From positions 1 to 64,000 of the forward strand of contig WTXG01000001.1 of the NCBI GenBank assembly GCA_022496185.1: a stretch of DNA of 64,000 nucleotides, in the 5' to 3' direction. The position numbers were made by a program, and so were the translations under genes. Of this stretch, positions 21,414 through 34,070 are shown one piece after another. Under the pieces are notes generated by a model, which searched no databases, was not told where the DNA came from, and saw only the letters and a list, made by a program, of their open reading frames with translations. The first letter of the stretch is position 1, and every line of letters starts with the position of its first letter. Source of the DNA: Multifurca ochricompacta. Its lineage: Eukaryota; Basidiomycota; Agaricomycetes; Russulales; Russulaceae.

Positions 21414-22991
21414 ATGTTCACACTAGGCCGGTTTCGCAGCCTCCGAGAGCCATTTATCAGAGCCAACTCAACACTTGAAGCTCTCTCAGTCGTGAGATCT
21501 CCTTCTAATCCTATACATACAACCTCGTCAACCACGTCTGACGCGTCTGCCCCACGCGCCCCTGAACAACTTCCTGTTCCCGCATCCAAGCGCAGGATTC
21601 TGGGTCGCAGGAACCCGAAATACCCCGCTATTCGCCCCAGCATCAACCTCGAGAGACCTCGCGAATGGAACCCACCTGTCGCATTAGGCGCCATTCCTGC
21701 GTATGACGAAGCCGTTGCCTATATTCGTGCAGACGCAACTGCTGTACAGTCGGAAGCAGATGCCCTTCGGCTACTCCTGGAGAATGGGGATATTCCACTT
21801 GAGAGTGTGAAGGATGCAAAGGCGAAGTTGGATGTACTGGAGACTATGGCACAAATAAATTTGCCAGAAGTGAGGTGGAAGGCCGCCAATGGGATGGGTT
21901 TGTACATTTCTATTCAACTTCATCTGGGACTTGAATGACAGGAGTTCCGTTACAGCAAACATGAGCCAGAATGTTTATAGACACCTCATTGAACAGCGCT
22001 GGAGGAATGAGGGAGCCCTGGACCTTCTCGTACGCTACGCAACCCCGTTCATTTTTCTTCTTCCTTGTTCATTGCTAGTATCGTTTTGTTCAGATGGAAC
22101 GCATATACCAGATGCATGTCATTCCGGACGTCCTTCCTTTACTTCAGCCCACCGTCGATCTTCGTGTTGTCTTTCCGGAGGCTCCACCAAAGAATGTCGT
22201 TCTCCGTGCAAGAGCAAAAAGGAAGACTGCTCCAGTAGAACCGGGTGTATTCTTAGTAAATGAGCAGGTACGCCTGTATATTGAGGTGGCGAATTGATTG
22301 ATTAGTATTGACTTAGTTGTGTGTAGACGCGCCGTCCACCTAAGCTTTACACGACCGTGTTCCACCCCGAGTCGAGGCTCTATACTCTACTTATGGTCGA
22401 TCCGGGTGAGTGCCATGTTATTCTACCAATTCAAATATACTCTTATTCGCATTCAGACGTCCCGGATGAGGAAAGCCAGACATTCAAGACATACCTTCAT
22501 TGGTTACAGTGGGTTGATCCACTCACGTTAAATGCATAGACGTAACGCTGGAAATAGGCCAAACATCACCCTTTCTGCAACAACAGCTGGTCTACTACCT
22601 TCGGCTTCACATATGCCTTACATCCCGCCTCATCCCGCACGAGGGACGCCATACCATCGCTACGTGTTGTTGCTACTTCCTCACGCGAATCCAGGGGCCA
22701 AGCTCTCGCTCTCACCGGGCCCACTCAAACGAGATGCGTTCGATGTTCGAAAATTTGTGCATGAGAACGCACTCCGCACGGATGGCGGTGGCGCTTTTAT
22801 GTGGAGGGCGGTATGGGATGAAGAGAGCTCGAGGATCTGGAAAGATGATATCAGTGAGTATCATTCGCGACCGATCCAAGAACTCGTAAATGAGACTGGA
22901 CCCCTGTACAGAAAAACCAGAGCCTCGATATGGATACGCGCCTAAGCCGGACCCATATGTGGGATTGAAGGAGATGAGGAAGTATGTGTGA
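21414..22991 (+). CDS. MRPL35: Mitochondrial large ribosomal subunit protein mL38 (PEBP fold)
   Basis: A structural protein of the mitochondrial large ribosomal subunit with a phosphatidylethanolamine-binding-protein fold (yeast MRPL35, mL38). Predicted exons are 21414-21897, 21956-22029, 22094-22267, 22327-22405, 22457-22508, 22558-22853 and 22912-22991. They give 412 aa with all phases consistent. The N-terminus is Arg- and Ser-rich and suits a mitochondrial targeting peptide. The PEBP signature is split over several exons: LLMVDPDVP, LHWLQPNITLS, PPHPARGTPYHRYV. The last exon restores the family-like tail EPRYGYAPKPDPYVGL; reading through instead gives an unrelated end. The ATG has context ACCATGT. 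Introns are 51-64 nt. The name rests on the PEBP motifs and overall layout. Confidence 0.85.
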
Positions 22992-23698
22992 GAGGTGCCG
23001 CATTCTTGATTTAGCCTACAAATTAGATATTATGGGTAATAGTTTTCGTCTACTCAAACAACCGGTCCGAACGATAACCATTGGCAGTCTGAGACAGGCA
23101 GGCAGAAACCTCATGAGCCCACCCTGCTGAGTCTTGCTGTCAGCCTGTTACAGGGGAACAAGGATTCTTTGCAGCATGGAAAGGACATGGAGGTCAGCAG
23201 ATTGATGTGTGGTCTGTCCTTTAAATTGGTTTTTTTTTTAATCTAGATTTTATGTTGTGTACAGTATCTAAGTAAAGAGTTATATACTTTGGGTGCCCCA
23301 GTAAATACAAGTGAGAAACCAAATTGATTGATTAGTAATTACAACACCATGCAAGTTGGAGACTCAAACATGTCAAGAAAACTTGATTTTTTTTTTAAAA
23401 GTTGGAGACTCATGGTGGGTTCTGTCACGAACTGACACCCCAGTGACCTCCTGATGCCCTAGAAAGCTCACTTATCTATCTAACACAGGTGTGCTCATCA
23501 GATTGATTTTGTGATCAGCTGATTGTAGTGTCACTACTGGAATGTGTGTTTGTTGTGTTGAGAGGCAGGTGCTGGTGGATGGCTACGTGACGATATCATT
23601 GCCTGTTCTTTGGGTAGTAGTAGTAGAACATATTGCAGGATCCAACTTGGGGTGTTGCCTGAACACTCTATTATTCTTATCTTCAGCATGCCATGACA
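22992..23698. other. Intergenic region with a truncated LTR relic
   Basis: No gene seen. From 23423, TGTCACGAACTGACACCC followed by ACCTCCTGA resembles the first 45 bp or so of the solo LTR at 4897, so a 5' LTR fragment lies here. GTTGGAGACTCA occurs twice, at about 23353 and 23400, on either side of a T-rich tract. Confidence 0.5.
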
Positions 23699-24605
23699 GG
23701 ATCAATTCCATCCTTCGTCCAAGCTTTCCGCCCACCCGCCCTTATCTCTTATACCTACTACACCTCCCAGCTTGCCCTTAGCCTTCGACTTACGCCCATT
23801 GAGTTCCTTATACATCTCCCGCATCTCGGTCTTACCCGGCTTTTCAACAACTTCGGCTTCAAGACGCCAACGCTCCTCCCGGATTTCCCGGGGCGTTTGA
23901 TATCCTGATGTCGGGGGTGACGTGTATCCAGAACGAGACCGGCCTATTTCAAAAGGTGGCGAGCGATTTGCCATCACTTGTGTATACATGGACAACTGCA
24001 TTTTTTCTTTTTCTATACAAGTGGTCGAAAAAGTTTGTGATCGCTACGTACCCAGTTCTGTTTTGATTCGCGTTTGGTCCATTTTCCTTGAGGTAAACTT
24101 GTGTCGTAAAAATTCTCCTTTCTATAGTGTTGAAACCAGACTAGGTACGAACGTACATTATGGCTTGGAATCGGATCACACGACGATAGCAATGAACATA
24201 CCATAATTTAAGGTCTGGCTCTTGCGCCATCTTAGAGAAACTCGCGCGCATCGAGCAAGGTCACGAATCCCGAGCAAGCTAAATATCCGTTGGCATATCT
24301 CAAAGGAAAATACCTTGAGAGGATCGGTGGATTGTTTGATCGATGTCGTAAGTAAGGGACCACGAATAAGGCGTCCAGGAGTACCACGAGAGGGTGAGGT
24401 GGGACGAGTAGGTGGGCGAGAACGCGCTGGCGTTCCTGGAAGTGAAAACTGGCCAGCTTAGGAGACGCAGGAGACTACGAGAGCACAAGATGAGACGTAC
24501 GACATTCACCAACTCATCATCTGAATCGTCTTTATCATTAACCAAAGTATCGATTCGCTCGTGCGCTGTATATCGCAAAACATCCTGAAGGAGATTTGAA
24601 GCCAT
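23699..24605 (-). CDS. Unassigned minus-strand gene or genes
   Basis: Coding signal without a recognised family. ATG 24605-24603 opens MASNLLQDVLRYTAHERIDT and an acidic stretch, then a GT donor at 24500. A possible second exon from 24456 encodes a Leu- and Val-rich, probably membrane-embedded segment (VVLLDALFVVPYL). Further left, 23973-23702 reads MANRSPPFEIGRSRSG, then a Lys- and Glu-rich helix, ending GGWAESLDEGWN. The two parts could be one multi-exon gene or two. The middle (24010-24230) gives no convincing exon. The start is only about 50 bp from the kinase gene on the other strand, so one of the two start assignments may be wrong. Confidence 0.35.
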
Positions 24606-24657
24606 GGAGTACAAAACTTAAGGGGTCGAGGTCGATGCCAAGGTGCCAATAGATAAG

Positions 24658-26672
<2,015 letters not shown>

Positions 26673-27102
26673 ATTTCCTGGGAAAGAAGGTTTGGAAATT
26701 TTTATGACAGGTGGCCGATAATGCGACTTTGTTGGAAAGTCGCCAAGGCTCTATATACACATCATGGTGCTTCCCTTTTGCACTCTCAGCCACCCGCATA
26801 CATAGAACTGTACCGTTGTTTTTACACTCCTAAATCACTTCTACATTACAATTTCGAATCCGACATTAGGGAGAAAGGTCGTAAATGTCCCATCACTACC
26901 ATTAGCAAAATAAATAGAGGGAAAATATCAGGTAGTATACAAGTACATACATTGCCCTCCTCGTAGACGTGAGGGTAGCATCAGCCAGAACGCTTTCTGT
27001 CAATGCCGCCTATCTGACTCTGTTGGGAGGACATTATGCATTTCTTCCATTCGCGCGCTTCAGAGCATTAACATATTTTCCGATGGGAGAGACGATGGGA
27101 AC
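26673..27102. other. Convergent 3' region
   Basis: The gap between the kinase stop and the stop of the minus-strand transporter. It is AT-rich and presumably holds both 3' UTRs. No gene seen. Confidence 0.5.
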
Positions 27103-29087
27103 TTACAGCACCTCATCCTCAACATCGGTGTGGTCTTTCACTCGGAGATGAATCATGGGCAACGAGAAGACCAGTCCTGCAATAAGGAGCGCCCATGTGG
27201 ACAAGAAGAGGTTCATATATCTGCGAGTTCCGAATCAGTTTGTAACACAGAAGGCTTCATTGCGTTACGCACGGTACTTTCATCGCATCAGCGCGCCAAA
27301 CACCCGCGGCCCCAGCTGACTGGATGGACTTGTCTGAAAGCGAAGCGAAATTAATTTGAGAAGACGATGCCACGACGGTGCCACGCAAAATAACCTACAA
27401 AAGCCAGCAAAGTATGCGAGCTTCGCTGGATCATTTGACATAGCACCCATCATCCAGTACGCTGTTGTCTGCCACATAGAGTCGAGAAGGCCACAAAATA
27501 TGTAAAGAAATAGACGGCCGATGTAGCCCTTATCGTTAATATCCATTTTAGAGGCATCAGGTGGCATGGACTGGCGTGTGTAGGTGCTTCATGACTTGCT
27601 TAGTGAGCTTCCGGGTCGAGTGGGCCGAGCACGTACCGCTGGTAGAAGAAGCCCCAAATATGGACGATCAAAACAAAGATCAGAAGTATCGACCAACCAG
27701 CGAAAGCACGAGCGCGACGCGGATATTGGGACTGGTCCAGGAGTAAGCCAATGGACACCGAGCCCAGAATTTGCGAGACCCAATAGACAAGGTTATTCAG
27801 TGAGCGCGCGCGAATGTTGAATAATGCAGCGTTGTAATCATTGAACTCTGCGTGAATACGGCCGAGTTTAGACAACAGTGTATTGAAATGTGGGTCAACT
27901 TACGCCATGTGTAAAACCAATTACTGGCAAAGAACATTGGAAAAAGGAGAACGATTAGAGGGTCAGTACGAAGGGCAATGTAAAGGCCGTATATCTCAGT
28001 TCTCCAGGACGGCTGACGAGGTGTTGTCACCTTGGTGCCATCAGTTCGAATCATTTTTTCGGGGTTTGCCATGAAAAGAGGAACAAGAGCGCCCATTCCT
28101 GCAAGAATCATAAACCCGATCTATCACAATGCGGTAAGCAATGTCCGCGGTCAATGAGAAAACATGCATACGTATGTACCGTTGGAGACTAACACAGATG
28201 GTTATTGGACAGCCATGAAGACATACGAGTAGAAGATTGGCGCATACCTGCATTTGCCTGACCGGAACCCGTGGAAACTGCGTAAGAAAGAGTGGTCAAA
28301 AGTGTGTGGAAGACATACATACCTCTGAATGGGAATTCTGACCCAAGGAAACGGAAGCGCCAACAACCCCACCCAAATTAAAGATGGACCAAAAAATTCC
28401 GATGAACTTGCCCTTTTGATTCTCGGTGGGATACGCTAGCATGAGGGATCCCTGCGCTGTCCAAAGCATACCGGCACACAAGCCAAGCACAGCTCCGGCG
28501 GCGATAACGAAACCTCCGGCTTTGTTGTGAATGTTCACAGCACTAGAAACGGCGATCAACAGAGTTCAACGAAGAAAGTGGGGTGTGTGCTTACAGATAC
28601 GATCCTATGTAGATGGCGTATCCAAAACTCCCTAGGAACAGAGTCAATCGGGGCCCAAGGATATTGTTGATGGAACTGATGCTAGTCAGCTCGTGTGGGG
28701 CAAGAGGGAAGACGAAAAGACAGACCCGGCGAAAAAGGCTGCTAGGGCAAAGGTGGCGTACAACGTCGAATTAGCATTAGCGCTGGTGGTGCCATCGATT
28801 TGGCCTCCAGCACCGAGACCATTGAGTGCATTAAAAAGACTTGGACAAAGGAAACAGACGAAGCCGAGGAGCACGACCTGCGTGTATGGATTGTAAAAGA
28901 AGCCCTTAAGACCGGTGGGACGAACATGGTCATCGTGGTATTCGGGATATTGTGATGTGGTGTCCTCTGCGAAGCTAGACCCACTAAGATAGCCCACTGG
29001 TGCAGGACTGGGTGATGGGTAGTACTCGTGGACAGTATTGTCTGCATCAGAGCTACGTCCGCACTTTTCAGTGGGTTTGCCCGACAT
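27103..29087 (-). CDS. UNC93-like MFS membrane protein
   Basis: A multi-pass membrane protein of the UNC93-like branch of the major facilitator superfamily. Substrates of the fungal members are not settled. It starts at ATG 29087-29085 (MSGKPTEKCG) after a CpG-containing leader. A hydrophilic N-terminus of about 60 residues precedes the first helix. NPYTQVVLLGFVCF and the LFNALNGLGAGGQ segment are typical of the family, followed by TLYATFALAAFFAGSVF. Later exons carry GAVLGLCAGMLWTAQGSLML, the NQKGKFIGIFWSIFN loop, and C-terminal helices (GRLFLYIFCGLLDSMWQTT and FLSTWALLIAGLVFSLPMI). It ends VEDEVL at TAA 27105-27103. There are about seven or eight exons with short introns, which I did not place exactly. 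Confidence 0.85.
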
Positions 29088-29714
29088 GGGACCACGCCCC
29101 AAGTGAGGTTGAGAGTAGGATGAGGGTGTAAGAGGGATGCCAACGGGCGAAGCATGGAGATCAAAAGAGGGAATTAATAAGGCCCAAGGTCCAAGAATGG
29201 GCAGAGCTGCGAAAGTCGGGAATTACTTAGCGCACAAGGCGATAACAGTCTTATCAACCCCTGTCAACTCCTGAAACGGTGGCGGAACCACATATTATAA
29301 AATATAATAGTAATAGAATAGAAAAAATGAGCGAGCGAGTGCGAGTACAGTGTCGAAACGAGGAAGGGGAAGGGGAGGGGGAGGGGAAGGGGAAGGGCAA
29401 TGCTTAAGCCCCTAAAAGCTAGAGCCTCACCTGGTCATCGATGGCTACACATGGCCCATCCCACTCGTTATACGCACAATCACAATAATTCCATTATCAC
29501 TCCTAAGATAGTCTCACCAGAAAACGCGCGTAAAATCATTACCCTACGAACGACGTTCAAACAACTGCTATGACGATACTACTACGAAGGATATGACATA
29601 GACACTAGTTCAGATCAGGAATTCAACGATCGGTTGTCGAAAAAAGGAGGGGAAAGAAAAAAAAAGGGCTCTATTCCAAACGGAAACGTGGACTTAATCA
29701 GGTACGAGAACGAA
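29088..29714. other. Promoter of the UNC93-like gene and 3' region of YOP1
   Basis: About 630 bp without a gene. It holds a purine-rich tract of GGGGAAGG-like units at 29360-29398 and an A-rich stretch near 29640-29670. Confidence 0.5.
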
Positions 29715-30432
29715 CTACAAATGCTTATCCTCGGACGTTGCTGTAGCCACGCGATCGCGTAGTCCTTCAGCTGTGACTGTGTCATTGGAAGAAGTGCGGC
29801 CAGAGTTGGCTCGGTGACTGAGATTGGCGAGCAGAGGCTTCAACGCGCTGTAATAAGTGGTTTGGGCGCCCTGAAAACCGTTGAGCCAACCGCGGGTGAA
29901 GAATGATAGAATTTGAACTCACGCGGAATGCAGGAAGTTGTAGCCAAAGGATGAACAATGTCTTGAACGAGAAATACCACGGAAAGTAGTAGAGGAGAGC
30001 ACGAAGAGCAAAGCCCTCGGCGAAATTGAAAAAGCCGAAGATGACCCAATATGTGAGCCACTGCACGTCATCATCGTGACCATGTGACTCAAGGGTCTTG
30101 AATGAGAGGTAAGTGGGAAGACCCCATCCAATTAAATTGGAGACCGGAGCCGCAAGGGCATTGAAGAAGTGAAGCAGAGTGAGGAGGGTAACAGTGCCAA
30201 TAAAGGCGTATGCTTTCGGCACCTGAGTACGCTGCTCCACACTTACAAGGACAGGGTACTTGGAGAGCTGCAAGTGGCACACGACATAGTCAGACAATCA
30301 TTCAGATCCGGAAATAACTTGAAGAACATGCGGACATACCTCTTTATCCAATTGAGCCAGGTAGTAGTTGGCCTTGGCCTGAGCCTGCTGGAAAGCGGGG
30401 TGCTGCTGAACTTTTTGCTGCGCAGACGACAT
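29715..30432 (-). CDS. YOP1: Yop1/REEP5 ER-shaping protein
   Basis: A membrane-curving protein of the tubular ER (TB2/DP1/HVA22 family), which partners reticulons. Exons on the minus strand are 30432-30340, 30267-29923 and 29870-29715, giving 197 aa (family about 180-200). The N-terminus MSSAQQKVQQHPAFQQAQAK is amphipathic. LSKYPVLVSVEQRTQVPKAY precedes two hydrophobic hairpins (FIGTVTLLTLLHFFNALAA and WVIFGFFNFAEGF), then YYFPWYFSFKTLFILWLQLP. The C-terminal tail is polar. A 24-nt GT..AG stretch inside exon 2 is not spliced, because the conserved VEQRTQVPK lies in it. It diverges from OST5 with a shared upstream region of about 300 bp. Confidence 0.95.
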
Positions 30433-30738
30433 CTAATGGGTGGTGGTACAGTCAACAACAATAGGTCAAATCCATGGAAAGGGGACCACAGAACAAAACA
30501 GAAGAGATGGTATGCAACCACTCACAATGGGGGTTAAATATGAGGGAGAGTCTTGGGAGGTCGTGGATGTAGAGTGAAAGAGAGGGAACCGACTAAGAGC
30601 AGGTTGATATGGTGTTGATGACACGTGTTTGCCATCACTACGCGGTGGTATTTACGTCAGTTTGGCCTCCCCTCCCCCCCTCCTCACCAACTTAGCCATT
30701 GTGGGTTTGTTACTCTCGAAGTACTTCAGTAACTAGCC

Positions 30739-31103
30739 ATGTCTGATAGCCCTACAACGTATGCGGCCGTAAAGGTGTGCAGACCCTCTCTTGCTTCTTT
30801 TCCAATGTGTCTTATTTTGTCTAGCACTTTCACAAAGTAGTGCCAGCATTCACTCCTTATGTGCCAGTTGGCCTTCTCTCGTATCTCGCATTCATTCTTC
30901 TCACAGCAACCTTTGGACTCGCATTCTATTTCACTACGTATGTGAACATCATGGTTTCTGCGCGTCATGACTTTCATACAATATGCTCTAGCCTCTCAAA
31001 ATCAACAATTCCTACGCGCGAGGCCATGGTTGCGATCGTGGCAAGCGCGCTGGGCGGTTTTGGTGTCGTGGCATTATTCTGTTCAGTGGGCGTCTGTGTG
31101 TAA
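30739..31103 (+). CDS. OST5: Oligosaccharyltransferase subunit OST5 (TMEM258 family)
   Basis: A small subunit of the ER oligosaccharyltransferase that N-glycosylates nascent proteins. Exons are 30739-30774, 30825-30937 and 30992-31103 (86 aa, the usual size). It has two transmembrane helices: YVPVGLLSYLAFILLTATFG, and one in the C-terminal part ending VASALGGFGVVALFCSVGV, which resembles the conserved TMEM258 end. All exon phases agree. The stop is only 65 bp from the stop of RPA12 on the other strand, so the 3' UTRs probably overlap. Confidence 0.9.
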
Positions 31104-31168
31104 CACAGCCTTCAAAATAAGACAGCTCATGCAATCCCCCCGTTAGCCTGCGAAAGGGAACATTGCGG

Positions 31169-31833
31169 CTAATTGTTTATGCGCCAGCCATGTTTGCAAT
31201 TGACGCACTGTGAAAAGTGAACATAATGAGAGAGTCAACTACGGGAAGCTCAGACGCACGTACGGTGTACAAAATGGTAGACCCTTCGTCTGCACTGCGC
31301 ATCTAGCGGATCCGAATTGAGTCCATGTGAACACCCGAAAATGGTGGACATTAACCTGAATCTCCTTCGAGTATGCTTCCGAATAACCACATTCGGGACA
31401 TGTCTCGGTGACCTAGATAGTATGGAACTTGCAGAGCTTCATGCCGAAGAGGGTATACAAAGGTACTCACCCGCAATAACGCGTCGGAGCTTTCGTGGAC
31501 TTTAGTTTTGGTCATGCGTTTCTGCCTGAGCGAAGATGGAAAAGCGTCAGGGTGTGAATGTGTCATTATGCTGCTATTTTCGTATGCTACACAGCACGGT
31601 CGCTTCCAAATTAAATAGACAGGAACAAGCAAGTGGGGACATACAGCTCGCTGGTTCAACATGACCACATTGCTCACATTTAACGTCTGGTTCATCTCTA
31701 AGCGGGAGATCAAGAAGCGTGCCGCAGTCTGGGCAGAAAAGTAACGAGCCTTCATTGAGCTAATTGTCAGCATTGAAATGATTTGCAGCCACACAAAATG
31801 ACACGCACCGATTTTATGAGCAAGGGCTGGCAT
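31169..31833 (-). CDS. RPA12: RNA polymerase I subunit RPA12
   Basis: A small Pol I subunit needed for RNA cleavage and termination, with two zinc ribbons. Exons on the minus strand are 31833-31809, 31749-31645, 31586-31471, 31412-31356, 31302-31264 and 31207-31169, giving 126 aa, typical of the family. The N-terminal ribbon has CPDCG (exon 2) and CEQCGH. The linker contains SHPDAFPSSLRQKRMTKTKV. The C-terminal TFIIS-like ribbon has CPECGYSEAY, the catalytic-loop acidic pair in MRSADEGSTILYTC, and CKHGWRINN. The frame is open upstream to 31923, but MPALAHKIGSLLFC fits family starts better. All five introns are 53-59 nt. Confidence 0.95.
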
Positions 31834-32195
31834 ATCTGTGTCTGTGCCGTCTGTGCCAGTGCAGTGCATGCCCCCCTCATCGTGGTGTATTCTTTCTCGG
31901 TCCGAGCGGCCCGATTGAGACATTATATTCTTGTTTTTGTTTTCTCGTTTTCTTGTTTTTTGTTGTTCTTGTTGTTGTTCTTGTTCTTAAGCTGTCGCGA
32001 CGGTGACGTTGACGTGCACCGACGAACAAAAAAAAACCAAAAAGGCCTTTTGTATGCCTTAGACTTATATTCCTTGTGTTATCATGTGTTCCCAATGTCA
32101 AGGCCATCCCCCTCTCCATTCTCTTTCTTCTATCGCGCGCTGGCGTGCAACGAACTCCGATTTGAAGTCCCACCCCCCCCCCCCCCGGTTATCAA
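31834..32195. other. Upstream region of RPA12 with simple repeats
   Basis: No gene seen. It contains GTT/CTT-rich sequence (31925-31985) and a run of 14 C at 32173-32186, directly before the open frame at 32196. Confidence 0.5.
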
Positions 32196-33104
32196 ATGCC
32201 TTTAGATCCCGAGTTATGCTTTGAGGTCCCATTCTGCATTCCTTTCGACAAGAAGAATGCAATGACTATCCGCCTCGCGGACATACACCTAATCATGAAG
32301 GGTGCAAGGGAGAGGCAGTCCATATCCTGCGCTGAACATCGACGAAAACTCTCCGCCCGACCTAGTCAATATCGCGAGAAAGCCAAGGCTATCATGAATG
32401 GTGGTCAGCTTAGACGCCTTGATGGCAGTCTCAATGAATTTTACTTTGATTACCTATATTTTCGCCATGAGAGCTCGAAAGATGTGTCCCCGCTCACGAT
32501 CCAGGTTTCCTCATTATGTCCGCCTTTGAGCCCCCCGCTCCCCTGTTTGTTGTACGTAATCTTCATTCATCATCTTGATTGTCCTGTATCAACCCCTTCC
32601 AGCGGCCCTTCAAGGCAAGGGGACTTGAATGAATTCATCAAACACGACCTTTCGTGTTCCAAACTTGCCGCTCCGACGCAGGCAAGACGGCAAGATCGAT
32701 TCACCCCCGAACGACGGCGTGAACTTGGATTTAAACGGCGCATTCAAAGTGATTACTCGGGGGAGGAGCGAAAAATCGATAGTGCTGCCCTGGAGTCGCA
32801 ACAGCGCTTCTTTGGGGCTTGTCCACGAACGGAGGCTAGAAGTCCGCCGCTGCTCGAGCGGAAATGTCCTGTTCCCCTGCCCGTCATCACCCCGTCCTCT
32901 CCATCATCCAATACACCGCCTTGCGACGAAGGTGCTCATTTGAAATGCGAAGGCATGACGGATTGCGGCTTCTTATGGTTGATGGTGCATGATCACGCTT
33001 GCTCGCGTCGAGGGGAAATTGATTGCACGCCAACAGCACGACAAGTGCTGCCGACAGAGTATACATGGCAGAAACTATCACCCATGTGCCACTCGTCATG
33101 TTGA
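32196..33104 (+). CDS. Uncharacterised open frame, 302 codons
   Basis: An uninterrupted frame from ATG 32196 to TGA 33102-33104 with no recognised domain. The first 100 residues are charged (EHRRKLSARPSQYREKAKA, then NEFYFDYLYF). The middle has a hydrophobic stretch (CPPLSPPLPCLLYVIFIHHL). The rest is Arg-, Ser- and Pro-rich. Introns may be hidden in it, since GT and AG sites are frequent. Open frames in other phases continue to about 33820. It could be the first exon of a longer gene, a fast-evolving lineage-specific gene, or a decayed gene. I cannot name it. Confidence 0.3.
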   Translation: MPLDPELCFEVPFCIPFDKKNAMTIRLADIHLIMKGARERQSISCAEHRRKLSARPSQYREKAKAIMNGGQLRRLDGSLNEFYFDYLYFRHESSKDVSPLTIQVSSLCPPLSPPLPCLLYVIFIHHLDCPVSTPSSGPSRQGDLNEFIKHDLSCSKLAAPTQARRQDRFTPERRRELGFKRRIQSDYSGEERKIDSAALESQQRFFGACPRTEARSPPLLERKCPVPLPVITPSSPSSNTPPCDEGAHLKCEGMTDCGFLWLMVHDHACSRRGEIDCTPTARQVLPTEYTWQKLSPMCHSSC

Positions 33105-34070
33105 CGGCCCTCTCTACACGCTTTGATCGCTGGTTCCGATCAACGCAACCTCTCGCTTGGCAAAAGTCTGTGCGATTCCCCCCTAGTGTGCTTTGTATTG
33201 CTGCCCCGCACTTGAGCACTTCACTTACACCCTTCCCAGTCGGAGACCTGCAGACGCGCCCTGCCACCCGTCAGTTCTTCTCAATGGAGATGCCGTCCGC
33301 GCGTATCTTGACACCATAGATGGCCCGCACAAATCTTTTCTCTCTCGAATCCCCTCAATTAGCCTATCCATAATCCCCATATCAACGAGTTTTTCCACGT
33401 TGGAGGTCTCAGCTGAGCAGATGTCCTCGAGGCATCGGGCCACCAGATGGCTCAGAAGTCATCACCGCACTTCCTTTCTCCCAGTGGTGCTACCTTCGGA
33501 CCTGGAATTGGGAACCACGACATTCCACCCATCGATCGAATCCGAACTGCATCTCTACCAGCCCCAGTTCACACTTGCCTCGAAGTCCCAAGCAAGTTCG
33601 CCAGTATCGCTACCTCAAACGCCTCAAATGGCTCTCCAAAGGTATTTTTCTCACGTTTGCAAGCACTTGTGATCCTTCATTCAAAATTACGGTACCCTCG
33701 TACCACATGTACTTTATGCCATATCGCGAGTCAACAAACTCCCAGCACTTCGGTCGCAAGAGTTTATGACACAAACCAACAATCAATTGGTAATCTCTGG
33801 TCTCTGTCTGTGCATGTTTAGACCATTCGGATAATGATCTTATCGATACCTACATACCGGTTTGTGTTCTGTGGCTTCATCCATCTCAGATCGCCTCCCT
33901 TTTTTTCCTTGTATTCATTCATAGCACCCTCCCCGAATTGATAGATTACTTAAGTTGGTTACTTGATCGGTCGCACTGTCTCTTACATCCAACGGCCAAA
34001 AATTCAGAACAGATCTACAATATATATCGGCGTCCTTTACAAACGTGGTTTTTCTAGTATCACTTGAGGC
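33105..34070. other. Region with weak coding signal before the aminopeptidase
   Basis: Open frames at 33193-33672 and 33447-33821 overlap in different phases and match nothing I know. They might be further exons of the frame at 32196. From about 33830 on it is T-rich and looks like the promoter of the next gene. Confidence 0.35.

Noticed and set aside
24279..24313. 35-nt intron in the unassigned minus-strand gene
   Set aside because: Well below the 44-82 nt seen for other introns here, and the frame is open without it.
30240..30265. 24-nt GT..AG intron in YOP1 exon 2
   Set aside because: Too short to be spliced, and its removal deletes the conserved VEQRTQ segment.
31351..31923. Single-exon 190-aa minus-strand protein
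   Set aside because: It is RPA12 exons plus unspliced introns; splicing gives a complete zinc-ribbon protein.
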